Below are positions 40,998 to 50,881 of a DNA stretch of 64,000 nucleotides, piece by piece. Both the position numbers and the translations under genes were made by a program. The DNA is from Acrasis kona (lineage: Eukaryota > Heterolobosea > Eutetramitea > Acrasida > Acrasidae), in the NCBI GenBank assembly GCA_026419775.2, contig JAOPGA020001893.1, positions 62,001 through 126,000 of the forward strand. Direction: 5' to 3'. The first letter of the stretch is position 1. Every line of letters begins with the position of its first letter. The notes beneath the pieces are model-generated. The model did no database searches. It was given only the letters and a program-made list of their open reading frames with translations, and had not been told where the DNA came from.

Positions 40998-43688
40998 TTA
41001 TTCTTGGAAATACAACTCCGTGTGACAATTTTCTACATCAGGTAGCACCGAAACTGTGGACCTGTATGTTCCTTGATCCAAGTCTTTATTATATCGATAG
41101 TATTTTACAGTATCAACAACATCTCTCTTTTTCTCGTCCTCTGATAATACAACATTCTTCATTTCATCTTTAATTTGTTGTACATCAACAAAAGGAAGTA
41201 ACATCACCATGCGTGCATAATGGTAGTGCATCTTACTACGGTGGTGACTATCTCTTTTTGTCTTTCTAAGTCCCTCGTCCCCAGGATCAATCTCAACTAC
41301 ATTTGGATGGGGATAAAATAGACTCAAAGGAGTCTGTTGGTTCAAAATTTTATTTACAATACCAATCGTTGATTTTGGCAAAATGGATTTGGTAGGTTTA
41401 AAGTGGGGTGGGAGCACAGCTATGAGTTGCTCGATGGGAGACAACGGTTGACCAATTCGAAAATCAATCTTCTTTCGCGCATAGTTTATTATATCACTTG
41501 CAAAAGGAGAATAGTGGTAGGGGTAAAACCATTCCCACGAAGGAACACCACGATAGTAATACAACATTACCCATTCTATACCTTTCATAAATTGATCTAC
41601 CAACTGATCAACTTGTTGTTTGGATTCAATGCCCATTTTTATTTTGTAATACTCTTGTTTGTACTTGGCCACATCGACGCGATTCAATCCATTTTCATTC
41701 ACAATCAGCGAATGAGGTAGCACGTTATAACGACTAGAATAGTCACTACTACTAGTCGAGGCTTCTTGCTGAGTCATGGCCCTCTGAACAGCACGCAATT
41801 GTTCAGGGTTAGGTTTGGGTCTATTTTCATAACCACCACGACCTCGTGACTGCACTTGGTGATGTCTCCTGTAGTGCTCATTCCAGCCTTTTTTATTATT
41901 CACTTTTTTAGGGGCAGCATTATAAGCAGTTGTAGAAGGGACACCAAACAAGGCACAAGCAGTAAGAACAGTTTTTGAATCAGGAGTAGAGTTATTATTC
42001 ACTACGTAAATACAGACATGATACACATTATTGAATTTTGAAAGACGAAGAGGGATTTCAGACTGGTTGTATTCACCACATACTTCGTTGAAATCCACTT
42101 CTTGAGCACAAACAGCCTCATCTACATTTGTAAAATCAAGATTTCTATTATTTACATAAATGCGAACTATTTTTGGACCCTTTTTCAAATCGCTCGTTCG
42201 TAGCAGTAAGCTGCACAATTGAAGGGGCTGTTTTAGTGATATTTTGATGATCAACTGTTGATCAATATCACTATTAAATTCATATTTGGATACAAAATCA
42301 GTTGACGACGCACTTTGTACACTGGATAGCATCAAAAACTTTTTAAAATCTTTTTTACTATTCAAACACTCGCTGTTATCAATATCTATACTGGATAACA
42401 AATTTTTAAATTCTGGGTTGACCAAACTAGGGATCAATCCGATACTACTATTTTGAGGAACAGGAACAACAGGAGGAGAAGAAGAAGAGTTTGAGTCAGA
42501 TTGTTTTTTTTCTAATGTATGATTTTTTTTTTCGAGAATAGATTCTCTTTTTAATCTCTGATTAAGCACTACGCCCTCAAGTGCTGCCACTTTTGATATA
42601 AATTTTAATAATCGATCCATATGGATCATCTCACCATCGTCGCCATTGCGCTGGTGAGAAATACTTGTAATGTAACCACCCAAAGACGGTAACACTTGCT
42701 TGTAGAGTTCGAAGAAATAATCAAGTGCCTTCTCTTCTGGGCCGATATCTATGGTCGGAAGTGATGGCATAAAGTCATTTCCACACAAAATTAACATGAG
42801 CACAAAATCATCGATGATGCGCTCAATGTCGTATAGAAAGTGAGCGGAGGTTAATGTAGAGCGTAGACTAGAAAATGTTGTGTAGATGAAATCCCTGAGT
42901 ATTGACATGTTGATCATGTGAAACCGATGTTCGAAATGTTCATTTTTTGGTGTTTTTGTCTTTTTACGTCTAATGGACCAACTAAAACGATAACTGTATT
43001 CTGAGAAACTTTGGACAAAATCGCGCATGACGAACATTTTTTGTAAATGTGTAGATAGGGATAAGATGATTAGATCGCTGTCCATTCCATACAAACAATG
43101 ACTTTGTATTTGAAACTCTTCTGATTCTAGTTTTTGTTTTCTAATGTAGTCCATGATTTTGTGTTCTCCTTCACCAGGAACATTCCCTCCTGAAAAGATG
43201 ATCTTTTCGCACCGTTGCCACTTGACGTCGTCTTGAAGTTTCCTACGGATAAAGTAATCAATGTGTTCGGATAACTTGGTCATAAACTCCGATCCTGGTG
43301 TCACACTGCGAGAATCAAAAATTACTGCCCCTTCGTCGGCATTAGCATCAGAGTCATGCCCCGCATCATTGATGAATATGGGGTATCTTCTTTGTCGTTG
43401 TTGATCGATTTTAGCCCTTGGCGCCACTCCATCAAGTGCGAGGTAGAGAGTTTTTCTTGGTGCAATGCTAAAGATAACTTCTTCCAAATAAAAGAATATT
43501 GATAAAATCATACGATCGATATCATCATCTGTCTCAATCTTAACTTGTAAATTACTGTTTTTGAACGTATGGATTATTCCATTCATGTCAATGTAAAGAT
43601 GATCGATTGGACCACTATCCTTTGAGAGCTCAGTAAGTATTGATGGGCATGTTTTGAACAGCCACGTAAAAAAGAAGGCAACACCCAT
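40998..43688 (-). CDS. XRN-family 5'-3' exoribonuclease with an internal PITH domain
   Basis: Single exon, 896 residues. It starts MGVAFFFTWLFKTCPSI, as XRN proteins do, with DHLYIDMNGIIH. The acidic active-site blocks follow: FSGGNVPGEGEHKIMDYIR, YGMDSDLIILSL and LCGNDFMPSLPT. These residues hydrolyse 5'-monophosphate RNA. The second conserved region resumes at about residue 690 (QQVDQLVDQFMKGIEWVMLY, YYRGVPSWEWFYPYHYSP, PIEQLIAVLPP). Between the two, residues about 430-590 form a PITH (DUF1000) domain: DIDQQLIIKISLKQPLQLCSL, KGPKIVRIYVNNRNLDF, EIPLRLSKFNNV and CALFGVPS. PITH is otherwise known from TXNL1 and relatives, where it binds the proteasome. The insertion replaces part of the usual linker. 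Confidence 0.88.
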   Translation of the reverse strand: MGVAFFFTWLFKTCPSILTELSKDSGPIDHLYIDMNGIIHTFKNSNLQVKIETDDDIDRMILSIFFYLEEVIFSIAPRKTLYLALDGVAPRAKIDQQRQRRYPIFINDAGHDSDANADEGAVIFDSRSVTPGSEFMTKLSEHIDYFIRRKLQDDVKWQRCEKIIFSGGNVPGEGEHKIMDYIRKQKLESEEFQIQSHCLYGMDSDLIILSLSTHLQKMFVMRDFVQSFSEYSYRFSWSIRRKKTKTPKNEHFEHRFHMINMSILRDFIYTTFSSLRSTLTSAHFLYDIERIIDDFVLMLILCGNDFMPSLPTIDIGPEEKALDYFFELYKQVLPSLGGYITSISHQRNGDDGEMIHMDRLLKFISKVAALEGVVLNQRLKRESILEKKNHTLEKKQSDSNSSSSPPVVPVPQNSSIGLIPSLVNPEFKNLLSSIDIDNSECLNSKKDFKKFLMLSSVQSASSTDFVSKYEFNSDIDQQLIIKISLKQPLQLCSLLLRTSDLKKGPKIVRIYVNNRNLDFTNVDEAVCAQEVDFNEVCGEYNQSEIPLRLSKFNNVYHVCIYVVNNNSTPDSKTVLTACALFGVPSTTAYNAAPKKVNNKKGWNEHYRRHHQVQSRGRGGYENRPKPNPEQLRAVQRAMTQQEASTSSSDYSSRYNVLPHSLIVNENGLNRVDVAKYKQEYYKIKMGIESKQQVDQLVDQFMKGIEWVMLYYYRGVPSWEWFYPYHYSPFASDIINYARKKIDFRIGQPLSPIEQLIAVLPPHFKPTKSILPKSTIGIVNKILNQQTPLSLFYPHPNVVEIDPGDEGLRKTKRDSHHRSKMHYHYARMVMLLPFVDVQQIKDEMKNVVLSEDEKKRDVVDTVKYYRYNKDLDQGTYRSTVSVLPDVENCHTELYFQE

Positions 43689-44035
43689 TTTCCTTTACAA
43701 ATTTTTAATGTATGGTCAACATTGTAACTCAATGCCTACATTACCCGAATACAGGAGAAGAGATGAGTTCCTTGCAGAATAACAAATTATTAGAAAAACA
43801 TACGGTATATTACGAAAGTCACAGGGTCATTATACGCGATTGTATACTTCAATCTTCAGAACTTTAAATTGCTGCGACGCAATGAGGTAATAATCGCTTT
43901 TTATGACCCCTTGTATTTTTAAAAGCAGCAAAATTTGCGTTAACAAGAGAGTTAGATGTGCATAGATCATGTCCACATAAAGTGTAGAACTACAACTAAA
44001 TAACATCAAAATGTATGTTTTTTATTTATTTTGTT
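43689..44035. other. Intergenic region
   Basis: About 350 bp between the XRN promoter and the 3' end of the Cys-rich gene; no frame or RNA gene seen. Confidence 0.4.
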
Positions 44036-45124
44036 TTACAAGGATAAAAGTAAAAACGATGCTGCAATAACTCCCATTATCGTCAAAGTGATTTGAATAA
44101 AGGATGATCCGGAGACTTCCTCTTTCTTGGTGTCTGGAGATAGAGTGGTGGTAGGTGAACTTGTAGTACTGGTTGAGGCAGTTGGACTAGTTGTAGTGGT
44201 GGCAATTGGTTCAGGTTCTTCAACTAGAGGCTCATCTGTTGTTTGTGGTTCATCGGTCTCAGATGGGATTGAGGTAGTGCTTGGTTTAGTTGAACTTGGA
44301 GCTTGGGTAGTTGGTGATGCAGTGGATGTTGAAGGATCGCAAATATCAAACTGTGGATTGTAGCAGTATCCGCCGCATACTTCTGAACCAGCATCACAAG
44401 CGATATGTGCACCGTTGTCTATTTTCAAGCAAACTTGGTTTGAGGGATTGTAACAATTTGTTCCGCATGCTTCGCTTCCAATGGCGCAGTTGATGTCCTT
44501 GCCTTCAGAAGTTTTTGAGCATGATTGTGCCAATGGGTTGTAGCAAGTTTCTCCTCATACCTTGTCGGTGCTTGAGCAAATGACCTCACCACCATTTTCA
44601 GTTTTTAGGCAAGTTTGCCATTTTGGATCAAAGCAATTGCCGTTGCAGATACCGTTTCCAACGTTGCATAGGGCTTCATTACCTTTGGAGTCCTTGGCGC
44701 ATGTCTGAGTAGCAGGATTGATACATTGGTCTTTGCATAATATGGTATCTGCATTACATAATGTAGTTGCGCCTGTAGAAAGTGTATGGCAGGTGTAATC
44801 CTTAGGGTTATAGCAATCACTTCCGCAAACCTTGTCTTTACTTTCGCAAGTTACTTGGCCGCCGGTAGAAGTTGGGTAGCAAGTCTGCCAAGTTGGATCG
44901 TAGCAACTATCGTTGCACCATCTATTTCCTGCATCGCACGATGCTGGTGAGCCATCCAATTTGATAAAACATTCGCTGTACATTGGGTTGTAGCAGTAGG
45001 AATTGGTACCTGTTCCACAACATTTATCGCCTGCTTCGCAAGTTTGTGTACCACCGACGCATGTTACTGCGAGAGTATATGTTGCTAAGCAAGTTAAGAG
45101 TAATAGTCTTATAAGTGTGTTCAT
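44036..45124 (-). CDS. Secreted or GPI-anchored Cys-rich repeat protein with an in-frame TGA at a Cys position
   Basis: The ATG at 45124 gives a signal peptide (TLIRLLLLTCLATYTLA). About nine repeats of about 27 residues follow, each with a C-x-x-x-CYNP core (VCGSDCYNP, ICNGNCFDP, EVCGGYCYNP). A Ser/Thr/Pro-rich stalk and a hydrophobic tail (QITLTIMGVIAASFLLLSL) suggest a GPI anchor signal. At 44555-44557 a TGA stands exactly where the repeat calls for Cys (DKV-stop-GETCYNP). The frame continues unchanged on both sides, so this is a single base difference from TGC or TGT. It is a nonsense mutation, an error or, less likely, a selenocysteine codon. Removing it as an intron would break the repeat register. 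Confidence 0.8.
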
Positions 45125-45166
45125 GTTTTGTTTTTTTGATGAGAGTGCTGTGTGGTGCAAATTTTT

Positions 45167-45174
45167 CTTTTATA
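45167..45174 (-). promoter_or_regulatory. TATA box of the Cys-rich protein gene
   Basis: TATAAAAG on the minus strand 43-50 bases before the ATG at 45124, similar in spacing to the HSP20 element. Confidence 0.4.
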
Positions 45175-45468
45175 AAAAACTGCAATGTGACATTCCATCT
45201 TTAGACAGGCTATTAATAATTAGCATTTGCACACATAAGGTAAGTGTGCGAAGGATGTCCTGATATAATCTATTGAAGTTCACAAGAGAAATGCCTTTTG
45301 TGTATTGGAACGGAAGTAGGACAATAATTTGTTAGATTGTCATAAATTCTCTGCATCAATATTCGAACAAGACATTGAAGTTGGGAACAGCACGAGTTTC
45401 ATCAAAGACATTGAGAACAACAAAATATTTAAAAAATCTGAAGAAAAATTACAAAATTCATTTTTTAT
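45175..45468. other. Intergenic region
   Basis: About 300 bp with no supported feature, between the Cys-rich gene promoter and the 3' end of the UBC fusion gene. Confidence 0.4.
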
Positions 45469-48400
45469 TCATCTTCTTCCTCTTCTGGGTTGATTGAATC
45501 CTCCACGTCCACCACGCTCGCTTCTAAATCCTCTATGAACATTATCTCTGGCTTTTCCTGCTTCCTTCTTCTTTTCCGCATCATCAATATTCTGAATACC
45601 AGCACGAGTGATACGAACTTCCTTTCCTGTAATTCTATTCAAACCATTGCTCGACAATCTCATGGCCGCTTGCACGCTATCAGGGTGCGCAAACTCAACA
45701 AATGCATAACAACCCTTTGCAAACACTGCCTTCTCCTTGTGTTTGAAAATATTCACGTTCAAACAAACACCGCACTTGTTGGAGTAGAACAACTTTTTGA
45801 GTTGTTGTTCGGTTACGTTCATGGGCAATGGAGTGATGTAAACTGTCTTTTCTAATCTTTCTGGATCCTTAAATTCGACAAATTTGGCCAAATCAAATTC
45901 GAAATTGCGATCTTTTAATGCTTGGCATTTGTTGAACATGAGCGATAATTCGCTACGAATCAACACCGATAAGAAATTACCGGCCAATGCAATATAAGAC
46001 AACTTTGATGATTGCGCATTGCTGACCACATTGTTGGCAATCGACATTCCCGCCTTATCGGTAATGTGATTACTTTTTAGATTCAATCTCACCAACGTGT
46101 TATTGACCAATAACATCTTGGCCACTTCGAGCGCACCTCTGACACGAATGCGATTCAATCCCAAATCTAAAATTTGTAATGTCGTATTGGAGCACAATGC
46201 CTCCGAGATCATGATGGCACCTTCTATTTCGATGAAATTACCGAATAGGTTCAATTGTAACAGGGCCTTGTTCTCCAACAACATTCCCGCCACCAAATTG
46301 GCGCCCAACACACCCAAATCGTTACCGCTAATGTCCAAATGTTCCAATGTGGAATTCTTTTTGAGAGCATTGGTGAGCGGTTTGATGCTGGTCCTGCTCA
46401 ATTTGTTAGATCTCATCAACAAAGTCTTGAGCGGTATCTTGTGAAGGTCTGGATCGAGCGCTTCTCCGATGCTGGTGATGTGTGCTTCGCTCAATCCACA
46501 ATTGTTCAAATCGAGGAATGTCAAATTATGACACAATTGTATCCATTGACCCACGCTGTTCATGTGCTTCTTCTTTCCTCCAACATACGTTTGTAGAATA
46601 TTTCCGTCCAACACCAATTTCTTCACGTTACATGCCGAATTTGTCTTTTTCAACAAATCCAACATGTCCGCGATATGAGTGCTGTTGATGTTGTTCTTCA
46701 TCAAATTAATGTTGGTGAGTGCATAATTGGTTTTTAAATTTCCGAACAAGATGCTCAAATTGTTGAACAATGTCTCTCCAAGATCAATCTCTTCCAAACT
46801 ATAATTATTGGCCAATTCCTTCCATGCCACCTCTCCAGCGCTTGATACCGATGTGACCTTCCATAAATTAATCTTTTTGATGGATGGAGATAATTTGAAT
46901 AATTTGTATAAACTACCGGATTGATTGTTGGGTCCGAACGTACCCGTTACTCTGGAACAATCAATCTCTTGAATGCTCGTCGAATAGGATAAATTCCTGA
47001 TGATGTTTTCCAATCCCGAATTTAAATTATTGTTGATTAATTTCAAGGATTTCAATTGTCTCTTGACTAGTAGCGCCTCTGCGATGGCCTCCGCTCCGCT
47101 CTTTGTAATCTTGCAATCGCTTAGGTCCAATTCGGTCAGATGGGGCAAGTTGGAATGTTGCGTCAAGAATTTGGAGAGATGGATGGCTCCATCGTCATAT
47201 AATGCATTTCCGTTCAAAACTAATTTTTGTAATTTGGCGCCGACTAGATTTTCGGTGGTGGTTAATTCTTCGATGCATTTCGCAGTGATTCCACAATGAT
47301 CCAAAATCAAAGTGTTGAGATTGTTGCTTCCTTTTCCTCCTAATCCCTTCGCGAGCGCTTTGAATCCCTTCACGTCCAACACGCTTTCTCCCTTTCGAAT
47401 GATTAAACATTCCATCTTTTCAATCTTTTTGATGATTAGCGTGATAAAGTAGTACTTGCTCTTGATGTTGGTCGGAGTGAACATGTAAATTTCTACTCTT
47501 GGAATTTCCTTGCTCAGCTCTAACACCTTGTGAAAGTTGACCATATCGGGTGCATCGTTGAGTCCTGATAATAAATCTTGAAGGTTGTGTTGTAAGTATA
47601 ATTTGCGCCACGGGTTGACTGCAAGTGATAGGTAGTCTGGTAGCGTTGTGAATCCCCATCTCTTCACACATAATTCCTTCCATTTATCTTCGTTGGTCTC
47701 TAACGTTCCGTCTGGCAACAACATGCGATCGAGATTCAAGTCACGATTCTCTTTTGCGAATTCCTCTGGTGACAGGATGGATAATGTAGATCCGTGATAT
47801 CCCTTTTGTTTCGACTTGATCACGCTCTCCTTTAACATGTTCACGATTTCTTGTTCGGAAATGTCCTTGTTCAATTCCCTGAAGAATTCCAAATAACTTT
47901 GTAAGGCATTAATCTTTTCGCATCTCTGGAGGAACAAATCTTCGACTTGTTGCGTCGGTCTTCCCAAATTATCATCGTATGACTTCATAATGTTTTTTGC
48001 CGACTCTCCTTGTTTTTTAGCAACTTGATCCAAAAAGAATTGATGGAACAAGAGTAACTTTTGACTTGTTTTTGTAATCTCGAACGAATACTTTAAGCGA
48101 TCTTGATCATTAAAATCTTTACTGTCCATGTCTTCTAGTTCTGGATATTTGGCCAACAACCAATATACGCTCCTGATGAAGCTTTCTTGCAAGTAATCAT
48201 CCTTGACCTTGTCCCATGAGTAATCGGAAACCGATAAAATGGCAAGGAATTCTCCTAGATTGGGAATGACTTCCTTATTGCGGTATTGTTCTTGACAAAA
48301 GTTTTCGACGATGGTGTTGCATTGTTTTTTGATTTCTGGATACGTCTCCACGAATTCCAAGAACATTCTGTGGAATAGGCAGTAGCCACGAAGCGCCTTG

Positions 48401-49404
48401 ATGGAGGCGTGTTTTCTGCTGGACATGACCTCGACCACTTGTGTGGACATTAGTTTTGGGAATAGGGTCATGACGAATTCTGGTTTGAATTCAGTCTTGC
48501 TGCTTCCTGTGCAGATGATGCTCATGGCTCTCTTGGCCAAGTAGACTGCTTTTTGACCATGTTCTTTGTTAATGTAGACGGGCAACCAATGAGTGAACCT
48601 CTCGTTTGCGCTGCCTAATCTTAATTCGTGATTGACGAACGCTCTTAACGAGACAAAGTCCAACGGAGACTGCACGCTCTTGATCTCTCCGGTACGCATG
48701 TTCTTGGAGTAGGACAATCCGAATCCCAAACAATCTTCCTTGTATGTTTGGCGGGTGTAGTAGCATCTGTACTCATCTTCGATTAATTTCTCTGGTGTCA
48801 GTTGGGGCACTTGTGTGGTATCCTTGAACGGTGGCCATGGTGATCTTGGTGGGAAATGACCGACTTGTTTATCGGTGTACTGTAAACTCTGCTCGACGGA
48901 CCAATTAACGCCGCTCAACCATTCCTTCTTCTTTTTTTCGTACTCTTGTGGGTTGTTGATGTTGGCGAGAATTTTACCGACCTCTGCTTCGAACAAGAAT
49001 GCTTGTAATTGGATCAAGATGGATTGAACGGTGTATGCTGAACTCCAACCTTGGTATTCCTCTACGTCTCCGACTGAATCTCTCTTCTCCAACATGTCAA
49101 GACAGATGCTATTACCAATAACATTTGGATGTTCCATTCTGGTACAAAGCGTAATAGTTGGGGGATCGTTTGGGTAACTTTGGGGGAAACTTAATACCAT
49201 GTGGAAAATACCCCTGTCCCAAGGAGTACCCTCGGGTCCTCTAATGTTTGCATGCCAAATGAACAAATTCTTTTCGATAGGTGCTGCAGCAACTCCTGGG
49301 AGAGGCTCCATCTCAATCTGTTTATAATCCTTCATCAACCTCTTGGTGGCGACATTTTGAGTAGAGGACAACTTTTTCTGTTTGGATATCTTAGCACGCT
49401 GCAT
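45469..49404 (-). CDS. UBC (E2-like) / LRR / RRM fusion protein with RGG tail
   Basis: Single exon, 1311 residues from the ATG at 49404. Residues about 20-150 are a ubiquitin-conjugating fold: MEPLPGVAAAPIEKNLFIWH, GPEGTPWDRGIFHMVLSFP, then HPN (92-94) and the catalytic Cys in NSICLDML (about 101). About 500 residues of unclear helical sequence follow. Residues about 660-1180 are RNI-type leucine-rich repeats (NLNTLILDHCGIT, HLTELDLSDCKIT, ALLQLNLFGNFIE, LQILDLGLNRI). Residues about 1186-1270 form an RRM (TVYITPLPMNVTEQQLKKLF, GCYAFVEFAHPDSVQAAMRL). The end is RG-rich (RSERGGRGGFNQPRRGRR). Inference: an E2 enzyme that recognises RNA or ribonucleoprotein targets. Confidence 0.87.
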   Translation of the reverse strand: MQRAKISKQKKLSSTQNVATKRLMKDYKQIEMEPLPGVAAAPIEKNLFIWHANIRGPEGTPWDRGIFHMVLSFPQSYPNDPPTITLCTRMEHPNVIGNSICLDMLEKRDSVGDVEEYQGWSSAYTVQSILIQLQAFLFEAEVGKILANINNPQEYEKKKKEWLSGVNWSVEQSLQYTDKQVGHFPPRSPWPPFKDTTQVPQLTPEKLIEDEYRCYYTRQTYKEDCLGFGLSYSKNMRTGEIKSVQSPLDFVSLRAFVNHELRLGSANERFTHWLPVYINKEHGQKAVYLAKRAMSIICTGSSKTEFKPEFVMTLFPKLMSTQVVEVMSSRKHASIKALRGYCLFHRMFLEFVETYPEIKKQCNTIVENFCQEQYRNKEVIPNLGEFLAILSVSDYSWDKVKDDYLQESFIRSVYWLLAKYPELEDMDSKDFNDQDRLKYSFEITKTSQKLLLFHQFFLDQVAKKQGESAKNIMKSYDDNLGRPTQQVEDLFLQRCEKINALQSYLEFFRELNKDISEQEIVNMLKESVIKSKQKGYHGSTLSILSPEEFAKENRDLNLDRMLLPDGTLETNEDKWKELCVKRWGFTTLPDYLSLAVNPWRKLYLQHNLQDLLSGLNDAPDMVNFHKVLELSKEIPRVEIYMFTPTNIKSKYYFITLIIKKIEKMECLIIRKGESVLDVKGFKALAKGLGGKGSNNLNTLILDHCGITAKCIEELTTTENLVGAKLQKLVLNGNALYDDGAIHLSKFLTQHSNLPHLTELDLSDCKITKSGAEAIAEALLVKRQLKSLKLINNNLNSGLENIIRNLSYSTSIQEIDCSRVTGTFGPNNQSGSLYKLFKLSPSIKKINLWKVTSVSSAGEVAWKELANNYSLEEIDLGETLFNNLSILFGNLKTNYALTNINLMKNNINSTHIADMLDLLKKTNSACNVKKLVLDGNILQTYVGGKKKHMNSVGQWIQLCHNLTFLDLNNCGLSEAHITSIGEALDPDLHKIPLKTLLMRSNKLSRTSIKPLTNALKKNSTLEHLDISGNDLGVLGANLVAGMLLENKALLQLNLFGNFIEIEGAIMISEALCSNTTLQILDLGLNRIRVRGALEVAKMLLVNNTLVRLNLKSNHITDKAGMSIANNVVSNAQSSKLSYIALAGNFLSVLIRSELSLMFNKCQALKDRNFEFDLAKFVEFKDPERLEKTVYITPLPMNVTEQQLKKLFYSNKCGVCLNVNIFKHKEKAVFAKGCYAFVEFAHPDSVQAAMRLSSNGLNRITGKEVRITRAGIQNIDDAEKKKEAGKARDNVHRGFRSERGGRGGFNQPRRGRR

Positions 49405-49567
49405 AATGAAACTTTGTTTCAACTGATGACTGTGATGATTTTTCGAAAGTTAATGATCGAAATGCGACTATCAGTTTGGAACTTTTAGGTAGTTCCAACC
49501 AATGGCTAAATCAAATTTGTGAAATATTGTAACAATACCAATTTACAATTTATCAAAATCTGATGAC

Positions 49568-49921
49568 ATGAACAGCAGTTTCTCAACACGTAACAAGCAA
49601 GTTTCAGAAGCGTCGCCACAAATCACATCGTCGTTGCCCAACTATTATGAGATCAGCGACCACCTTGATGATATCATATCCAGTTCAAACGGTTATGAAA
49701 ATGTTGACGCCCTAATTACAAACGCAGCAAAGTCTGACAGAAGCATTCCAAGAAGTACTACTATTTAATAGACGGTAATGATGCTTGTTTTGTTGCATGT
49801 ATGCTTGATCCACGCTTCAAGACATCATTTCTACACAAACAATTGGGTACTGAGGCTGTGAGCGTATGTAATTACATCATCCAAAAATTATACGTTTGTG
49901 TACTACTGAAAGCGGGATGTT
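49568..49921 (+). pseudogene. hAT-family transposase relic
   Basis: An ATG frame from 49568 stops at about 49768. In the next frame the sequence continues as KKYYYLIDGNDACFVACMLD then PRFKTSFLHKQLG, until TAA at about 49921. The ALDPRFK-like block after KYY is typical of hAT transposases just before the dimerisation region. The frame change, missing catalytic parts and lack of visible ends make it a dead fragment. Confidence 0.6.
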
Positions 49922-50122
49922 AAGAGATGTTTAATTGTGCTTTTGATGTTGTGTGATTTTTTTGAAAACTTGTTTGTTTGTTGCACTTCTTCGTTATAAT
50001 CCTGAACATTTCGCATATGTATACATATTACCGAAAAAGTCAAATCGTCTATGGGAGAATTAAGACTTAGACTCCTCCCATCCAATACTAAATTCAAAGT
50101 AGAGAACTAGTTAATAAAAAAG

Positions 50123-50338
50123 TTATTTATTGATCGTACCAATGCTTCTATTACTAGAATTACTTAGCGGCGGTGCAACTTTATTATACACAATATTGAT
50201 GCAGTGCTTAGCTGCAGGGCTATCCTTACCAATATTTTTTTTAGCACAAACATTCTCTCCATTTACCATACAAACATCAACAGAGAAGTTATGTTCCTGT
50301 GTTGCCATTTCCCTTATAAAATTCACATCAGTTTCCAT
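50123..50338 (-). CDS. Possible small protein with dsRBD-like end
   Basis: A 71-codon ATG frame: FIREMATQEHNFSVDVCMVN then GENVCAKKNIGKDSPAAKHC. The strand-strand-helix order and IGKDS-AAK spacing loosely resemble the second half of a double-stranded RNA-binding domain, but the usual lysine pair is missing. It may be a short gene or a fragment. Confidence 0.35.
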   Translation of the reverse strand: METDVNFIREMATQEHNFSVDVCMVNGENVCAKKNIGKDSPAAKHCINIVYNKVAPPLSNSSNRSIGTINK

Positions 50339-50463
50339 GGGTCCGTCTCTTTATAACGTGTGTAATTCACGTTAACGACGTTATTTTTTATTTGTCACCT
50401 GTTATCTTGTAAAGGGAACAACCCTAATGTCACGTTGTTGTTGTTATTTGGCAAGACACAGGG

Positions 50464-50535
50464 GCTACAGGTTCTGCTACTTGCCTGTGAACCACTCATC
50501 GCTGAGCGGTGATGTTCGCTACAGGTTCTGCTACT
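50464..50535. repeat. 18-bp direct repeat pair flanking a small hairpin
   Basis: gctacaggttctgctact occurs at 50464-50481 and 50518-50535. Between them lies catcgctgagcggtgatg, which can fold into a short imperfect hairpin. It is in the transposon-relic region; function unknown. Confidence 0.7.
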
Positions 50536-50692
50536 CACATCCTTGCCAAGGTTTTTTCCAATGAGAAGTCGTCAACATTCTTATTTTACGTGTGATGGAT
50601 TTGTTGTGCTGTTGGTTTGGTTGAACTTTTGTCAAATATACCAGTATACTAAGTTTACTACTAGCAAGACGGATCAAAGACATGTGTGTTCC

Positions 50693-50881
50693 TTAAAAAT
50701 CAGAAAAGTATGTACTTGATATACTTTTCAAGTTATACTTTATACCTTGAATTACCTCAAACCAATCTCCTCTGATATTGTAGAAGTCTTTGCCAATCTC
50801 AACGGGTACGTTGATCGGGTTGATAGCAATACATACGTTGACGATCAACAATGTAAATAAAAAGATTACCACAATGTTCAT
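50693..50881 (-). CDS. Possible short secreted peptide
   Basis: A 62-codon ATG frame with a good signal peptide (IVVIFLFTLLIVNVCIA) followed by a polar region (NVPVEIGKDFYNIRGDWFEV). A GTAATT near its end might be a splice donor, so the C terminus is uncertain. No family recognised. Confidence 0.4.
   Translation of the reverse strand: MNIVVIFLFTLLIVNVCIAINPINVPVEIGKDFYNIRGDWFEVIQGIKYNLKSISSTYFSDF

Noticed and set aside
44127-44363. Plus-strand Val/Gly/Ser-rich frame
   Set aside because: Antisense of the Ser/Thr-rich stalk of the Cys-rich protein.
44500-44560. Intron starting at GTATGA to remove the TGA in the Cys-rich gene
   Set aside because: It would delete sequence that keeps the Cys repeat pattern, so that sequence is coding.
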